Positions 10,257 to 21,400 of a DNA stretch of 64,000 bases are shown piece by piece. Below the pieces are notes generated by a model. It was not told where the DNA came from and did not search any database. It worked only from the letters and a program-made list of their open reading frames with translations. Every line of letters starts with the position of its first letter. Position 1 is the first letter of the stretch. The DNA comes from Bolinopsis microptera (lineage: Eukaryota; Ctenophora; Tentaculata; Lobata; Bolinopsidae): NCBI RefSeq assembly GCF_026151205.1, contig NC_087083.1:3486536-3550535 (forward strand), given 5' to 3'. The position numbers were made by a program, and so were the translations under genes.

Positions 10257-10515
10257 GAACCCGTCTACCCTAAAGTGGTGTCAAGACTCGAGAGAATAAA
10301 ATAATTATTACCTATTTAATTCGCCGATTTTTAATTTTTTCATGCTGATTTGAAGGCCATTAAAGCATTTGACCCAGTCAAAAAAGTTTCAGTTTTATAT
10401 CTTTTACGATTTTTGCGGAAAGTCGCGTTAAAGTTGATGCCCTGGTGTCAGTAAAATGGCACGGATAAATAAATATATATATATATATCGTCTCGCTTTA
10501 TATATAGTAAGATAT
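10252..10515 (-). mobile_element. Interspersed repeat B, copy 1
   Basis: Read on the minus strand this matches the copies at 13467-13760 and 44588-44905. It starts near TATAAAGCGAGACGAT, continues through GCGACTTTCCGCAAAAA and ends near GGGTAGACGGGTTCCTG. It is about 260-330 bp and non-coding. The family was not recognised. Confidence 0.8.
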
Positions 10516-10675
10516 AATTATACTATTTCTATATTACATATGGTAATTACTATAATTTAGTTATACTATTACTATGTTATATATGGTAATTACTATAATA
10601 TAGTTATACATAGTTATACTATTACTATATTATATATGGTAATTACTATAATGTAGTTATACTATTACTATATTA
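10505..10675. repeat. AT-rich tandem repeat (third block)
   Basis: Four further units of the 42-bp AT-rich family end directly at the 3' splice site of the last WD40 exon. Confidence 0.8.
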
Positions 10676-10682
10676 CCCGCAG

Positions 10683-10810
10683 GTGAGTGTGTTTATGCGT
10701 TCTTCAACCACAGATCACAGGATATGAAGTGTTTAGCAGTTTCTCAGACTGGTCTGCGTCTACTGCTCGCCTCCAATTCTAATGGAATGCTTTACGTGCT
10801 CAAATATTAG
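10683..10810 (+). CDS. WD40-repeat protein, terminal exon
   Basis: The acceptor is TATTACCCGCAG. The phase joins the exon ending at 1821 to give FDMKTGECVYAF, an unbroken WD40 signature across an ~8.9-kb intron. It encodes a last blade (CLAVSQTGLRLLLASNSNGM, then LYVLKY) and stops at 10808-10810. The product ends directly after the final strand, usual for propeller proteins. An AATAAA-type signal lies at about 11080. Confidence 0.75.
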
Positions 10811-11297
10811 AGTGTACTGCTTAGACACGTGTAGTTTTGTAGTTTTTACTTCTTCTTTACATATAGTGTATTCCGCTTATAGGGAATTTGTTTTTACGAA
10901 TTTGTTTTTACTATACAGTGTACAAAACCATTAAGTTTGCATTTTCAGATTTTTAGAAAGCTAGTTGATTTATTTTAACTTATCCGCTCGAAGGAATTCA
11001 AATTCAAAACCATTGAAAATTAAAGATTTTTGTCATATTTTTGGGCGCTTTTAATCCAATTTGAACGATAATGTTTTAATAAATTTGTTAATACAGCAAG
11101 CACGAAAAATATTTGTTAAGCAGTCAAAATGTTGATATGATTTAGTCTGATGAAAGAAATTGAAATCGAAGAAATTATAAAGTAGTCATACAATTACAAA
11201 CAGTGTACAGAGTTACTTGGGCTATAAATTAAGCTGCGGCGGAATGACAGGCTGAGTGCTGCCCAGTAAATACATATCTTGGACAATAATACTATTA
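10811..11297. other. 3' flank of WD40 gene
   Basis: AT-rich 3' untranslated and intergenic DNA. At 11233-11270 it holds, in reverse, a ~35-bp motif (CGCTCAGCCTGTCATTCCGC) also found at 25891-25930 and 28501-28540, so a small interspersed repeat is present. Nothing else was seen. Confidence 0.5.
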
Positions 11298-12994
11298 TTT
11301 CGTACCAAATTTAGTCGATTTTGGCCCATAAATTGGTCAAATATCAATATTTTTGAATGAAACCAACTTTATATGAAAGGTACGCCTATACTACACATTC
11401 TATATGATTATCAGCTCAGTATCTACCTAACTGTGGATTCTGTGTTCAATTAATCGTAAAAAATGAACAAAATCGCCCATATAATATCTCAGTTCGCGAT
11501 ATTTGCGAAACTGATTTCGTTCAAAACAATAGAACTCAATAGGGTTTCAATATTTTTACATGAAATTTTCAGAATCAACGTAGAAGCGTTTCGACCTTAA
11601 GTTTTAATATGGAATTTTGAGTTAGGCCTTTAAAAAAATTTGGCGGCCAAATTCTGAAATTTGCCGGGCTGATTTTTTTGTGAAACTTGGTTTCGAGATA
11701 GCAGTTGACCAACAAACTAGGACCGGTGACCAAACTTTTGAGAGGGTCCCAGACCCCAACCGCCAAACGGTGCCCGCGGGGCAGCCACGCCCATATTCGG
11801 TCCAAATTAGGCCCAATTTAGCCAAATACCCTGAACATGCCCAAAATCCAGATTTTAGGTGCTCTACTTGTAGCTAGTGGTCCCCTGAACTCGTATATGA
11901 ATTTTCATTAAGATTGGACAACAAATGACTGAGTTATGAGCCAAAAACCATATGCCCATATTTGGGTATACCCACCAAATTTGGTCGATTTTGGCCTATC
12001 AATTGGTCAAATATCAATATTTTTGAATGAAACCAACTTTATATGGAAGGTAAGCCTATACTACACATTCTCTATGATTATCAGCTCAGTATCTACCTAA
12101 CTGTGGATTCTGTGTTCAATTAATCGCAAAAAATGAACAAAATCGCCCATATCTCAGTTCGCGATATTTGCGAAACTGAATTCGTTCAAAACAATAGAAC
12201 TCAATAGGGTTTCAATATTTTTACATGAAATTTTCAGAATCAACGTAGAATTGCATTTCGACCTTAAGTTTTAATATGGAATTTTGAGTTAGGCCTTTAA
12301 AAAAATTTGGCGGCCAAATTCTGAAAAATGCCCGGCAAATTTTAGAATTTGGCCGCCAATTTTTTTAAAGGCCTAACTCAAAATTCCATATTAAAACTTA
12401 AGGTCGAAATGCGATTCTACGTTGTTTCTGAAAATTTCATGTAAAAATATTGAAACCCTATTGAGTTCTATTGTTTTGAACGAATTCAGTTTCGCAAATA
12501 TCGCGAACTGAGATATGGGCGATTTTGTTCATTTTTTGCGATTAATTGAACACAGAATCCACAGTTAGGTAGATACTGAGCTGATAATCATAGAGAATGT
12601 GTAGTATAGGCTTACCTTCCATATAAAGTTGGTTTCATTCAAAAATATTGATATTTGACCAATTGATGGGCCAAAATCGACCAAATTTGGTGCGTATACC
12701 CAAATATGGGCATATGGTTTTTGGCTCATAACTCAGTCATTTTTTGTCCAATCTTAATGAAAATTCGTATACGAGTTCAGGGGACCACTAGCTACAAGTA
12801 AAGCACCTAAAATCTGGGTTTTGGGCATGTTGAGGGTATTTGGCTAAATTGGGCCTAATTTGGACCAAATATGGGCGTGGCTGCCCCGCGGGCACCGTTT
12901 GGCGGTTGGGGTCCGGGACCCCCTCAAAAGTTCGGTCACCGGTTTTAGTTTGTTGGTCAACTGCTATCTCGAAACCAAGTTTCACAAAAAATCA
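11298..12994. repeat. 1.3-kb palindrome with an extra direct copy
   Basis: Sequence 11670-12331 is repeated in reverse complement at 12341-12994 around a short centre near 12336 (spacer ATGCCCGGCA), with arms of about 660 bases that differ at few sites. The inner half of the left arm is also present as a direct repeat at 11298-11665. Open frames inside the arms are mirror copies and not credible genes. It could be a foldback transposon or an inverted duplication. It directly abuts a poly-C run and then the piggyBac-like element. Confidence 0.85.
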
Positions 12995-13001
12995 GGGTGA
13001 A

Positions 13002-13027
13002 CCCCCCCCCCCCCCCCCCCCCCCCCC
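13002..13027. repeat. Poly-C run (26)
   Basis: Uninterrupted C26 between the palindrome and the TTAA target site of the piggyBac-like element. Confidence 0.95.
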
Positions 13028-13159
13028 TTAACCCATATAATACCAACAACTCTAAACGTTCGAATTTTTTGGTGAAATTTTGTTTCCTAAGCACTGAGGT
13101 ACCAACTCCGACGGTGCAATAATTATTTTGAAAAAATTTATATTTTTTATAGCTTTTTC

Positions 13160-13325
13160 GACCCGTACTTTTAAAAGTTCATTGTTGGAGCTTGCTTTTT
13201 TGGAACATTGCATCGTACTTTTAAAAGTACATCATATTTGAATGATGTACTTTTGAAAGTACGGGTTTAATAAATAATGTACTTTTAAAAGTACGGGTTT
13301 AATGAATAGTGTACTTCTGGAGGTA
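13160..13325. repeat. Left subterminal palindromes
   Basis: Four intact or slightly altered copies of GTACTTTTAAAAGTAC are separated by 20-40 bases and joined by ATGATG/CATCAT spacers that themselves form a hairpin. Each palindrome is centred on TTAA. Clustering at both ends of the element suggests transposase-binding sites (inference). Confidence 0.75.
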
Positions 13326-13466
13326 CGTTAGTTAATTAAACAGAAACTCAGGGTCAGATAATTAACCTAAAAGCCCTTGTCAGAATGGCTGAATAAAATT
13401 TAAACAATACATACAAAATTTAAGTGGTACACTAAACAAATCATGATAGTGGGAACAGCTATATCT

Positions 13467-13760
13467 AACTATATATAAAGCGAGACGATATATATCCGTG
13501 CCATTTTACTGACACCATGGCATCAACTTTAACGCGACTTTCCGCAAAAACCGTAAAAGATATACAACTGGAACTTTTTTGGCTGGGTCAAATGCTTTAA
13601 TGGCCTCCAAATCAGCATGAAAAAATAAAAAATTGGCCAAGGAATAATGATTTTAGAGCAGAAAACTTGGACCCCTAAGTGGTGTCAAAAACGCCAATAA
13701 AATAGGTAATTATTATTTTAGTATCTTGAGTCTTGACACCGTTTAGGGTTATATTAATTT
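13467..13760 (+). mobile_element. Interspersed repeat B, copy 2
   Basis: Starts at TATATAAAGCGAGACGATAT and runs to the CCGTTTAGGGTTA region. It matches the copies at 10252-10515 (reverse) and 44588-44905. It is inserted inside the piggyBac-like element. Confidence 0.8.
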
Positions 13761-13925
13761 TACGAAAATTTTCAGGTTTTGTGCTTTTTACTCTAACTGA
13801 TGATAAGGCTAAGGATAAACAAAGCACACAAAGTGCAACGTCACACACTTCACACTTAATAGCCAGACGCTTTTCACAACTTAAAGAACACCGAAAATGG
13901 TGAGAATGAGAATAGAGTAGCAGAG
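13690..13925 (-). pseudogene. piggyBac-type transposase C-terminal zinc-finger remnant
   Basis: A minus-strand open stretch includes the peptide KRLAIKCEVCDVALCVLCLS. The C-x2-C...C-x2-C spacing and the preceding Arg/Lys-rich, Cys-containing segment fit the Cys-rich C-terminal domain of piggyBac-family transposases. The catalytic DDE part was not found between the element ends, so it is a leftover. The call depends partly on the TTAA termini. Confidence 0.4.
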
Positions 13926-16356
13926 GCTGAGACAATTCTAGAGGAACAGAAGAGAGTAGCAGAAGCTGAGAGAGTTCTAGAGGAACAGAAGAGAGTAGCA
14001 GAAGCTGAGAGAGTTCTAGAGGAGTAGAAGAGAGTAGCAGAAGCTGAGCGTATTCTAGAGGAACAGAAGAGAGTAGCAGAAGCTGAGAGAGTTCTAGAGG
14101 AACAGAAGAGAGTAGCAGAAGCTGAGAGAGTTCTAGAGGAGCAGAAGAGACTAGCAGAAGCTGAGATAGTTCTAGTGGAAAAGAAGAGAGTAGCAGAGGT
14201 GGAGAGAATTCTAGAGAAACAGACGAGAGTAGCAGAAGCTGAGAGAGTTCTAGAGGAACAGAAGAGAGTAGCAGAAGCTGAGCGTATTCTAGAGGAACAG
14301 AAGAGAGTAGCAGAGGTGGAGAGAATTCTAGAGGAACAGACGATAGTAGCAGAAGCTGAGAGAGTTCTAGAGGAGCAGGAGAATGTAGCAGAAGCTGAGA
14401 GAGTTCTAGAGGAGCAGAAGAGAGTAGCAGAAGCTGAGCGAGTTCTGGAGGAGCAGGAGAAGGTAGCAGAAGCTGAGCGTATTCTAGAAGAACAGAAGAG
14501 AGTAGCAGAAGCTGAGCGTATTCTAGAGGAGCAGAAGAGAGTAGCAGAAGCTGAGCGTATTCTAGAGGAACAGAAGAGAGTAGCAGAAGCTGAGAGAGTT
14601 CTAGAGGAACAGAAGAGAGTAGCAGAAGCTGAGAGAGTTCTAGAGGAGCAGAAGAGACTAGCAGAAGCTGAGATAGTTCTAGTGGAAAAGAAGAGAGTAG
14701 CAGAGGTGGAGAGAATTCTAGAGGAACAGAAGAGAGTAGCAGAAGCTGAGAGAGTTCTAGAGGAGTAGAAGAGAGTAGCAGAAGCTGAGCGTATTCTAGA
14801 GGAACAGAAGAGAGTAGCAGAAGCTGAGAGAGTTCTAGAGGAACAGAAGAGAGTAGCAGAAGCTGAGAGAGTTCTAGAGGAGCAGAAGAGACTAGCAGAA
14901 GCTGAGATAGTTCTAGTGGAAAAGAAGAGAGTAGCAGAGGTGGAGAGAATTCTAGAGGAACAGACGAGAGTAGCAGAAGCTGAGAGAGTTCTAGAGGAAC
15001 AGAAGAGAGTAGCAGAAGCTGAGCGTATTCTAGAGGAACAGAAGAGAGTAGCAGAGGTGGAGAGAATTCTAGAGAAACAGACGATAGTAGCAGAAGCTGA
15101 GAGAGTTCTAGAGGAGCAGGAGAAGGTAGCAGAAGCTGAGAGAGTTCTAGAGGAGCAGAAGAGAGTAGCAGAAGCTGAGCGAGTTCTGGAGGAGCAGGAG
15201 AAGGTAGCAGAAGCTGAGCGTATAATTCTAGAGGAACAGAAGAGAGTAGCAGAAGCTGAGCGTATTCTAGAGGAGCAGAAGAGAGTAGCAGAAGCTGAGC
15301 GTATTCTAGAGGAACAGAAGAGAGTAGCAGAAGCTGAGAGAGTTCTAGAGGAACAGAAGAGAGTAGCAGAAGCTGAGAGAGTTCTAGAGGAGCAGAAGAG
15401 ACTAGCAGAAGCTGAGATAGTTCTAGTGGAAAAGAAGAGAGTAGCAGAGGTGGAGAGAATTCTAGAGGAACAGACGAGAGTAGCAGAAGCTGAGAGAGTT
15501 CTAGAGGAACAGAAGAGAGTAGCAGAGGTAAAGAGAATTCTAGAGGAGCATAAGAGAGTAGCAGAAGCCGAGAGAGTTCTAGAGGAGCAGAAGAAGGTAA
15601 CAGAAGGTGAGCGTATTCTAGAAGAGCAGAAGAGAGTAGCAGAGGTGGAGAGAGTTCTAGAGGAGCAGAAGAGAGTAGCAGAAGCTGAGAGAGTTCTAGA
15701 GGAGCAGGAGAAGGTAGCAGAAGCTGAGCGTATTCTACAGGAACAGAAGAGAGTAGCAGAGGTGGAGAGAGTTCTAAAGGAACAGAAGAGAGTAGCAGAA
15801 GCTGAGCGTATTCTAGAGGAGCAGGAAAAGGTAGCAGAAGCTGAGCGTATTCTAGAGGAACAGAAGAGTCAAGAGAGTAGCAGAGGTGGAGAGAGTTCTA
15901 GAGGAACAGAAGAGAGTAGCAGAAGCTGAGAGAGTTCTAGAGGAACAGAAGAGAGTAGCAGAGGTGGAGAGAATTCTAGAGGAACAGAAGAGAGTAGCAG
16001 AGGTGGAGAGAATTCTAGAGGAACAGAAGAGAGTAGCAGAAGCTGAGAGAGTTCTAGAGGAACAGAAGAGAGTAGCAGAAGCTGAGAGAGTTCTAGAGGA
16101 GCAGAAGAGAGGAGCAAAAGCTGAGAGAGTTCTAGAGGAGCAGAAGAGAGTAGCAGAGGTGGAGAGAATTCTAGAGGAACAGAAGAGAGTAGCAGAGGTG
16201 GAGAGAATTCTAGAGGAACAGAAGAGAGTAGCAGAAGCTGAGAGAGTTCTAGAGGAGCAGAAGAGAGGAGCAGAAGCTGAGAGAGTTCTAGAGGAGCAGA
16301 AGAGAGTAGCAGAAGCTGAGAGAGTTCTAGACGAGCAGGAGAAGGTAGCAGAAGCT

Positions 16357-16358
<2 letters not shown>
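13905..16358 (+). repeat. 39-bp minisatellite encoding a 13-residue coiled-coil repeat
   Basis: About 63 copies of a 39-bp unit read RVLEEQKRVAEAE in one plus-strand frame. Because 39 is divisible by 3, the frame stays open for long stretches (14175-14768, 14916-15929, 15886-16425), broken by TAG stops near 14026 and 14766 and a frameshift near 15869. The unit types occur in a higher-order order, and the block 14040-14768 is repeated almost exactly at 14780-15500. No start context, splice site or non-repetitive coding flank supports a gene. If translated it would be a charged alpha-helix. It ends in a 32-base poly-G run. Confidence 0.85.

Positions 16359-16390
<32 letters not shown>
16359..16390. 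repeat. Poly-G run (32)
   Basis: Uninterrupted G32 at the right edge of the 39-bp minisatellite. Confidence 0.95.
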
Positions 16391-16391
<1 letters not shown>

Positions 16392-16984
16392 TCAGGTAAC
16401 AAGTGCTGTACGTGACGTCGACTAAGTGCAACTTTGGAATTTACAAAAAAGACCCACCCACCCCCTTCGCGGTACTAACTGTTTTTTTTCGGATAATATT
16501 TAGGACACCCACCCCTTTTGCGCTACTAACTGTTGAGAAATCACGGTACTGACTGTGTTTTGGTATATAAAATAAGATACCCACCCATAAATTGCTTTAA
16601 ACAGCTCATTGAACATTGGGAAATGGACAAAGTATACCCACTATTTAATAGGGGTTTTGTTTTCAATGCAGTCGAATTAAATAAAAAGTTACAAAAAAAG
16701 GAAACAAAATAAAAAAACCCAAAAAAAAGGAAAAAAACCTCAAAACCCAAATAAAATATGACCCACCCCCCGCATTAAGTAAGAGTATATTGAAGGCCGC
16801 TCTGGAAGACGTGGAATAACCGGGTGAAAACGTGGATCCTTCAAGATCGACTAAATCCCAGAAGTCACAACAGAAAGTTTCTGTTGTGACTTCCGTTCTG
16901 ATTCAGAACAATTTACCTGCCATTACAGTCTTACCGACATTAATCATGCCAGCACACATTGTGTAGTCTAAATAGATTATAAAC

Positions 16985-17120
16985 CTGTACTTTTAAAAGT
17001 ACATTTTTCGTGAAACCTGTCCTTTTAAAAGTACAATATTCGAAGATAATGCACTTTTAAAAGTACGTACTTTTAAAAGTACATCATTGTCTAGAATGAT
17101 GTACTTTTAAAAGTACACCC
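16985..17120. repeat. Right subterminal palindromes
   Basis: Five copies of the TTAA-centred palindrome GTACTTTTAAAAGTAC or close variants. Two lie back to back (GCACTTTTAAAAGTAC then GTACTTTTAAAAGTAC), and one pair is joined by CATCATTGTCTAGAATGATG. A further copy sits 16 bases from the right end (17441-17457). Confidence 0.8.
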
Positions 17121-17477
17121 AATTAACATCTCAATTAGAGGCAATTTATGATTTTTATGTCGCCCCACATTATTGCCTATTTATTGCACAATCGTTTAGG
17201 CAATATTAAAAAACCAAATTTGGGATCCATCAAAGTTGGAGAATTGGCTGGTGGTACCGAAATTTACCATTTTTCAAAGTACCATTTTTGACCACCTTTG
17301 CCAACATCCTATAAATTTCTTGCTTTTTTTAACCATCTGGCCAGGGTGCTAAAATCATCAGCAGACCTTTTCTTACCTAATGCAAAAAACTGTATCAAAA
17401 AATATTTGTCACGAGACAAGTTAGGTCACTGTTTATGAACCGTACTTTTAAAAGTACCGTGGAAGAATATGGGTTAA

Positions 17478-17581
17478 GAGTCTTATATTCACAATACTAT
17501 TTACAATTTACCCCCTTTACAATTTACCCCCTTTATTATTTACCCCCTTTACTATGATCGTGCTTGCCAGCACTGTGATTT
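17478..17581. mobile_element. Interspersed repeat A, partial copy
   Basis: TATTCACAATACTATTTAC, a TTTACCCCC run and GCTTGCCAGCACTGTGATT match the terminal part of repeat A (5300-5757 and 23157-23600). Confidence 0.6.
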
Positions 17582-18180
17582 TTGGTGGCTAAAGATAAAG
17601 GAAAAAAACAATACAATTGATAATTTTGAAAGATTCCACTTTTTGATACGCTCACTAATTCAATAAATGAAAGACCATCGTGATTCGCGGGCATGATGAA
17701 TTTATCGAATCCACTTAAAAATCACGGCTTTATATTCTGCTGCACCTATTCTCAAAACATCCAGTGGTCAATCAAATGGATCTTTGATCTGCGTAAGAGA
17801 ATAAAGCCTTTATCTTACATGTTACAACTATTTTATAATTCACGTTGAAGTTAAATAAAAGCTCAACGGAAAAATGTGTTTTGTTGGCAACGTTTTTTAG
17901 ATTAAAAACGCCTCACTAAATGGTTAACAAACAGCACATTAACTTTTTTTTAGTTAAAAATATTGAATCTCGAACATTTTATGTATATATCTGCCGATGG
18001 GGTCCCCATTGCTACTAAATATGTAGCAGCACGAACAATGTTAGCATTTAAAATGTTTCGAGTGAACAATTCACGCGTTTTTTTTTTTCATTATCTGGGG
18101 GAACGGGAGACTATAAGTACTTTTAGGTATTGAGACACTCCTCACTATTTGAAATATACAGCATAGTTAAATCTGGAAAC
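17582..18180. other. 5' flank of the GPCR gene
   Basis: AT-rich upstream DNA. An ACTATAAGTA stretch near 18109 could be part of a core promoter about 70 bases before the ATG, but this is not certain. No other feature was seen. Confidence 0.4.
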
Positions 18181-18232
18181 ATGTTGCTGCTAATAGTTAT
18201 ACTGATACGATCTCTACATACTCTGCCCGAAA
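18181..18232 (+). CDS. LDLa-domain GPCR, signal-peptide exon
   Basis: ATG at 18181 encodes MLLLIVILIRSLHTLPE, a hydrophobic signal peptide. The donor GAAA/GTGAGT leaves phase 1, which joins the exon at 18488 to give PESNAKFYLING. Together the two exons encode 1230 residues. Confidence 0.8.
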
Positions 18233-18487
18233 GTGAGTATTTACGCTAGTTGTTTAGTGGGTATTCTTTCCAACGATTTCAGAATATGTTGTGGATTGTT
18301 GACAAGATTATTCTTAACTGACACAAAACCGTTGCTTTTAGAGTTTAAAACTTTGTCTTGACAGCTAATTTAATTAGTTAATCAACTTCAAGGCATATCA
18401 GATATGAAAGTTTACGTGTCTAGGTGGCTGAAATCTCAACCTAATTTACCAGCAAGCAATTAATTTCTCAGAAAATAATTTAAACAG

Positions 18488-21400
18488 GTAACGCAAAGTT
18501 TTACCTGATCAACGGAGAGGGTGCACAAGCAACGAATGGACTTGGTGTCTTGTGGGTCCAGAAGGGCCAACTCTCGGGCCATGTTTTATTTGAAGGAAAC
18601 AAAGGATTCGATCAAGAGTGTCTGCCTAACCACATATGCCAAATGATGGGGTACCAGTTTGCAATAAGTTGGTTCTCAGATCTAAAATCCGTTCTTGACA
18701 CCAAGCGAAAGTCTATGCATGCATTTACATTCGACGATATTTTCTGTCCAGCAGATAACAACGTAACTGGTAATGCGACGTTTAAAATAAAAAAGATAAA
18801 GGAATTAACAGCTTTTTCTTCAAATATACCATCAGCCGCTGTCCTCTTCTGCGGTCCTTTTAAAGGCACTTGTCCAATCGTGGAGCGATATAATTTCCTT
18901 AAGAGAGTTTGTATTGAGGAATTGGGCTCCTTAGTATTTCAATGTCACCACTCTGACAAGCTTTACATAGCCAGACCCGGGTACCACCACTCTACATTTA
19001 ACACCGTCTGCGACAACGACCCTCATTTCTATCAAAGCTGTGGTATCAGAAATTCACTGACCTCATCAAACTCTGCTGCAATTTGTGACGAGTACGTCTG
19101 CGAAGTGAAGAAAAATACCGTCTTCCAGACGAAAGGTGTTATGTCTACCGTCACAGTTTCTTCAGCGATATTGTGCCAATTGCAATTAGACCCAGCATTT
19201 GACAATTTGCTCTATTCACAAAGCTGCTCCAATTTACCGGACAACATTTGTTCAGCAGAAAATGAAGAGGAAGATGTAGCTCATACATCTTTAACTTTAA
19301 GAAGCGGACTAACAGTGGGCAAGTCCTCAGTTTGCAATGGACGCTGTGATGGACGTAGTTGTGAGGACGAGGCTTTCTGTGGTGGCTATCTGTACGGTTT
19401 GTACTGCATTGGCTGGAAACAAAGACTCAATTACATCAAACCAAGTGAAGTGTGCGATGGGTACTCGACGTACCTGTGTCCAGATGGTGAGGACGAAAGG
19501 AACTGTCCAGAACAAGACTCCTTACCAAGGCACGAAAAATGTAGAAGGTCCACCTTTAGTTCATTCACAGGAAGACAAACTTCTTCGGTGATCCCAATTA
19601 TCAATATTACAAGGTGTGGCGCTCCATTCAGCTTTGAACTAATTGAAGTATTAGTTGACCCTGTATCAATCTGTGATAACTTTCTAGATCAAACCAACTG
19701 TACAGACCAGAGCCGTTCAACACTAACCTGTTATATCAACGGCTATCTTTCAACCATATCCAAATTTTTTGTGTGTCATGGTCAAGAGGAGGTTCCAACA
19801 TTATGTGACAACGGAATAGACCAGGTCTGTGTCAAGGTATCCCTCACCTGTGAGGTACATAAACACCAACTGTGTGACGAAATTGAAGATTGTCTGAGCG
19901 GGGCTGATGAAAACATAGCAATCTGTCGCTCCATGACAAAGAGGGTTTGTCACAGAGCTTACAAGCCCGACCAGGCATTACAAATTCCCATTGCATGGCT
20001 AAGGGATGGGGTTGAGGACTGTTTAGATGCAATCGACGAGGAGGACGTGTGGAAAACTTGTGGCATTGGTTCAACAAAACGATTCGTAGTGTCAATAGAT
20101 GAAACGTGCGAGGAGGTGTTTCTTTGTAAACATGATCAAGCAGCCTTCGTAGAATTCAAAAATATATGTGATGGGATTGATACGTCATGTGGTATTGAAA
20201 CGAATATATGTGCGAAGTCGCATAAGATCAATCCTACTTTTGACAGTGTACTGACTGTGCAGAAATCAGGTGGAGAATTGAAAACTTTGATGTATTGCTT
20301 GCCTGGTCTCGAGAGTCTGCAGGAAATAGCAAATCGTTGCGTTATCAATGAAGTTAATCTTTCGGGACTTGATGTCTTCGGAGTTCAATCCATTTTGACA
20401 ATTATCCGCCCTAACGCAATAGTTAACTGTGATCATACCTTTGGAGATATTTACGTGACTCTGAGTTGTGCAGGGTATTGTGAAGACTCAGTTTGCCCTT
20501 TGCAAAAAAAGATCCAATACAATTCTTGTCCTCAGCAACACCAAAATAGAATATACACAATTGCTGATAATAATTTCCTTTCGTTCGTGACAAAAATAGG
20601 TAATAAGTCGTACAGAAATGACTATTTTCGATGCGACAACGGTGTTTGCTTAAACTATGAACAAGTTTGCAACGTGGTCGATGACTGTGGGGATGGTTCT
20701 GACGAAATACTCTGTACTAATGTGTTTTTGTGTGATTCCAAAGACCAACTGGTCCCGATCACTGAAAAGTGTAATGGAAATATTGACTGCATGGATTTCT
20801 CAGACGAGTGTAACTTACACTGTGGCAAACAAATATTACAAAGCATTTTTCTAAAGATTTTGAGCTGGAATCTAGCTGTGCTAGCCATATTCCTTAACTT
20901 GATTTCACTCTATCGAACTCTAACCGATTTCAACAAAGAAATGTCAAAAGTGGCTATGAACAATAAGATGCTGATACTTCTCATAAATCTCGGTGATCTG
21001 CTGATCGGAGTGTATTTGATCTATATAGCAATAATGGACACAATAGTTTATGGGAGTGGATACTGCTCCGAACATATAAATTGGCTGTCTAGCGCTCATT
21101 GTAACATAATAGGCGTCATCAGTACGATTGGTTATGAAATGTCTCTTGTTTCCATGACAATTCTTGCCGTAACTAGGTTGGGGGTGATAAAAGATAAGAC
21201 TCGGATCAGCGAACGATTTACAAGAAGAGTCCTTTTCAAAATTAGTCTAGGTGCACTAATTATCGTCATGATTTGTATTACTATTGCAGTAATTCCTCTG
21301 GTGCCTCAATTTGAAGACTTCTTTGTCAATGGCATGACATACAGACCCTCAGTAAGACTCTTTATCGGAGCTCCCGATAAACAAATCCATCTCAGCATCC

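Larger units (their letters stand above)
13032..17473. mobile_element. piggyBac-like element with minisatellite interior
   Basis: Both ends are bounded by TTAA (13028-13031 and 17474-17477), and the termini are CCCATAT...ATATGGG, giving the inverted 11-mer TTAACCCATAT. This is the classic piggyBac layout of a TTAA target duplication and TIRs starting CCC. Near the ends are repeated 16-bp palindromes GTACTTTTAAAAGTAC (left 13160-13325; right 16985-17120 and 17441-17457). A minus-strand Cys-rich remnant (13690-13925) resembles the C-terminal zinc finger of piggyBac transposases. Most of the interior is a 39-bp minisatellite. An interspersed repeat B copy is nested at 13467-13760. Autonomous function is unlikely. 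Confidence 0.7.

Noticed and set aside
14175-16425. Genuine coiled-coil protein gene
   Set aside because: The frame is interrupted by stops and a shift, lacks any flanking coding or splice evidence and lies inside a transposon. Kept as a minisatellite.
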